From assembly GCA_027604665.1 (NCBI GenBank), contig JADGIZ010000190.1, positions 1 through 20,396 on the forward strand: a stretch of 20,396 nt of DNA, read 5' to 3'. Made by a program: the position numbers and the translations under genes. The stretch is from Polyrhizophydium stewartii (lineage: Eukaryota; Chytridiomycota; Chytridiomycetes; Rhizophydiales). Under the pieces are notes generated by a model, which worked only from the letters and a program-made list of their open reading frames with translations, was not told the DNA's origin and made no database searches. Shown here in pieces: positions 18,052 through 20,396 of this stretch (its first letter is position 1; every line of letters begins with the position of its first letter).

Positions 18052-18153
18052 TGTGTTGCTGGTTGCAGAGTGGGCGGGATGCGGCGCCCTGTCTCGCGTT
18101 CCTGAGGAGACGGCTGCATTTTTCATTGACCTGGTTGAAGCGGAAGAGATAGA

Positions 18154-18163
18154 GGGGGGGGGG
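18154..18163 (-). repeat. C10 homopolymer in the SDH1-TMA7 gap
   Basis: Ten G on the plus strand, or C10 followed by tctatctcttcc on the transcribed minus strand, lie in the 131-bp gap between SDH1 and TMA7. This pyrimidine tract may belong to the TMA7 promoter or leader. Homopolymer length is also prone to sequencing error. Confidence 0.
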
Positions 18164-18182
18164 CGGAACGCATGCAAGGTGT

Positions 18183-20396
18183 CTAGTAGACACGGGCGAC
18201 GGGGGGCACCGACTTGGCCTCGTTCTCATCGAGGGTCGTCGAGATGACCGGGCGGTACTCGAGCTTGACCTCGCCCGTCTCGGCGTTGTTGTACGACAGC
18301 GTGTGCTTCATCCACTCCTTGTCGTTGCGGTCCTTGTAGTCCTCGCGGGCGTGGGCGCCGCGCGACTCCTTGCGGGCGTGGGCAGAGTGCATGGTCTGGA
18401 CGGCATTGGTCATCAGGTTCTGGAGCTCCAGTGACTCGATGAGGTCCGTGTTCCTGCAGACACACCGCATGTCAACAAGCGCCCCGCTTCGAAGCGATCT
18501 GACAGCGGCGAGGCGCTCACCAAATCAGACCGCGGTCCATGACCTTGAGGTCCTTGACCTTCTTGGCAACCTCGTCGATCTTGGTGACGCCCTCGGCGAG
18601 CGACGACTCGGTGCGGAAGACAGCGGCGTCAGACTGCATGACCTTCTGCATCTCGAGGCGCACGCCGGCGGTCGGGTTGGCGCCGCTGGCATAGCGAAGC
18701 TTGTCGAGGTTGGCAATAGTCTCGGCGCCAGCGTCCTTGGGCAGGGGCTTGTGCGGAGTGCCGGGCGTGAGCGTGTCCTTGATGTGCAGGGCAGCGGCGC
18801 GGCCAAAGACGACAATGTCGAGCAGCGAGTTGGCGCCGAGGCGGTTGGCGCCGTGGACCGACACGCACGCGGCCTCGCCGGCGGCGTACAGGCCGGGGAC
18901 AACCACGTCCTGGCCGTTCTCGTACTTGATCACCTCGCCCGTGTAGCGCGTGGGGATACCGCCCATGTTGTAGTGGACGGTGGGCAGCACGGGGATGGGC
19001 TCCTTGGTGACGTCGACGCCGGCGAAGATGGCGGCCGTCTCCGAGATGCCGGGCAGGCGGGTCTTGAGGACCTCGGCGGGCAGGTGGCTGAGCTGGAGGT
19101 AGATGTGGTCCTTCTCCGGGCCGACGCCACGGCCCTCGCGAATCTCAATGGTCATGGAGCGCGACACGACGTCGCGACTGGCGAGGTCCTTGGCGGTCGG
19201 GGCGTAGCGCTCCATGAAGCGCTCGCCCTCCGAGTTGAGCAGGTAGCCGCCCTCACCGCGCGAGCCCTCGGTGATGAGGCAGCCGGCGCCGTAGATGCCG
19301 GTCGGGTGGAACTGCACAAACTCGAGGTCCTGGAGAGGCAGGCCAGCGCGCGCCACCATGGCGTTGCCGTCGCCCGTGCACGTGTGGGCCGACGTGCACG
19401 AGAAGTAGGCGCGGCCGTAGCCGCCCGTGGCGAGCACGGTCTTGTGCGAGCGGAAACGGTGGAGCGTGCCGTCCTCCATGTTGAGGGCAATGACGCCGCG
19501 GCACTCGCCGTCCTCCATAATCAGGTCGAGGGCAAAGTACTCGATGAAGTACGTGGTGTCGTAGCGCAGCGACTGGCCGTAGAGCGTGTGCAGGATGGCG
19601 TGGCCAGTGCGGTCGGCGACGGCAGCGCAGCGGTAAGCCTGGCCGCCTGTGGATGCGCGCGATGCGATGCAACGGGAGCGCGGCGAGGTGGGACGCGTCA
19701 GTTGCGAGAATCGAATGCCAAGGAAGAGGGCAACGGCAGCGACGGCAGCGACGGCAGCGAGGCTGCATGCCATCAACTGCAAACGCACCCTTGCCGAACT
19801 TGAGACTCTGGCCGCCAAAAGCGCGCTGGTAGATCTTGCCCTCCTCCGTGCGCGAGAAGGGCACGCCAAAGTGCTCCAGCTCAATGACGGACTGGGGGGC
19901 CTCGCGGCACATGTAGTGGATGGCGTCCTGGTCGCCTGCACGACGGGAGTGCGCCAGGGTTGGTGGGCGGGCGGGCAATGCGCAAGCAGATCGGGAATGC
20001 CGCCCGTTTTTGGTGGCACGCAACGGCATCAGCGACAAGACAGCGCGTCGGAAAGTGGGGGAGGGTGCGGACACGGATCGGCGGGCCACGCACCAAGCCA
20101 GTCGGAGCCCTTGATGGTGTCGTACATGTGCCACCTCCAGTCGTCCTCGGTCATGTTGCCGAGGGCGGCGTTGATGCCGCCCTGGGCGGCAACCGTGTGG
20201 GAGCGGGTCGGGAACAGCTTGGTGATGCAGGCCGTCTTGAAGCCCTCCTTGGCGAGGCCAAAGGCGGCGCGCAGGCCAGCGCCGCCGGCGCCGACGACGA
20301 CGGCGTCGTACGTGTGGTCGATGATGGGGTACGACGACGACAGCGGCGTCTGGATGCGGGCGGGGCCGGCGGCGGCGGCCCCGCCCGCATCCAGAC
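18183..20396 (-). CDS. SDH1: Succinate dehydrogenase flavoprotein subunit (complex II), 5' end missing
   Basis: This mitochondrial matrix-side subunit oxidises succinate to fumarate and passes electrons through covalent FAD to the iron-sulfur subunit. In-window exons on the minus strand are 20396-20094, 19935-19789, 19646-18521 and 18453-18183, in phase, about 614 of some 640-660 residues. Seen: dinucleotide fold [36 protein letters not shown] with the FAD-linked His (codon near 20197); [87 protein letters not shown]; and C-terminal [20 protein letters not shown] and PPVARVY before TAG. The presequence and start codon are absent. Just upstream of [16 protein letters not shown] the sequence becomes one arm of a perfect inverted repeat at the window edge, so residues before about IQTPL may not be genuine. 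No inactivating change is seen in the rest. Confidence 0.
19733..19759. repeat. Three 9-bp repeats in an SDH1 intron
   Basis: Three tandem acggcagcg units lie in the SDH1 intron 19788-19647. On the transcribed strand the unit can be read gccgtcgct, one base different from the gccgtcgca unit in the RPP14 intron, although that one is on the opposite strand relative to its transcript. Confidence 0.
20348..20396. repeat. Perfect 20-bp inverted repeat with 9-bp spacer at the window end
   Basis: The arm at 20348-20367 (gtctggatgcggg...) and its exact reverse complement at 20377-20396 flank ggcggcggc. The second arm ends on the last base of the window. It overlaps the 5' end of the SDH1 frame. A perfect palindrome flush with a sequence end suggests a fold-back chimera or collapsed contig end, but a real hairpin cannot be excluded. 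Confidence 0.

Noticed and set aside
18154..18163. The G10/C10 run as a quadruplex or regulatory element
   Set aside because: A single homopolymer is weak evidence and its length may be a sequencing artefact, so it is listed only as a repeat.

Overview
This is nuclear DNA from a GC-rich fungus with compact genes and many short introns. The evidence is eukaryotic: cytosolic 40S uS11, TMA7, an RNase P protein, a Golgi ARF exchange factor, the ER enoyl reductase TSC13, and nuclear genes for mitochondrial proteins. I placed 29 complete introns by matching conserved protein families and checking that reading phase holds across every junction. They run 56-179 nt, except one of 547 nt. Donors are mostly GTG (24 of 29, often GTGCGT or GTGCGC), about 20 contain a CTGAC branch-like motif, and acceptors are nearly all CAG. 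I cannot name the genus; a basidiomycete or an early-diverging fungus would both fit. I saw no tRNA, rRNA, CRISPR, insertion sequence or phage-like gene.

Left part (1-5,544): the 3' part of TSC13 (+) converges with an RPP14/POP8-like RNase P/MRP subunit (-). That gene is divergent from a mitochondrial DEAD-box helicase of the DDX28/MRH4 kind (+), which is followed by RPS14/uS11 (+), whose first coding exon is only the ATG.

Middle (5,718-13,445): a seven-exon GBF1/Gea-type ARF-GEF (-, about 1,910 aa) shares a 359-bp divergent region with a VPS68/TMEM50 membrane protein (+). Both act in membrane traffic.

Right part (13,675-20,396): three minus-strand genes lie head to tail: SDH1 (5' end missing), TMA7 (64 codons in six exons) and an unrecognised, apparently intronless gene for a 1,217-residue disordered protein. 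TMA7 ends 47 bp before the start of that protein. SDH1 runs into a perfect 20-bp inverted repeat at the window edge, which may be an assembly fold-back.

Most of the window is conserved housekeeping content, and I found no new defence or biosynthetic system. The points most worth a second look are the TMA7 microexons, the GTG-type donors, an open-frame intron in the ARF-GEF that mimics a poly-Ala/poly-Cys insert, an array of four QT motifs in the orphan protein, and the terminal palindrome.
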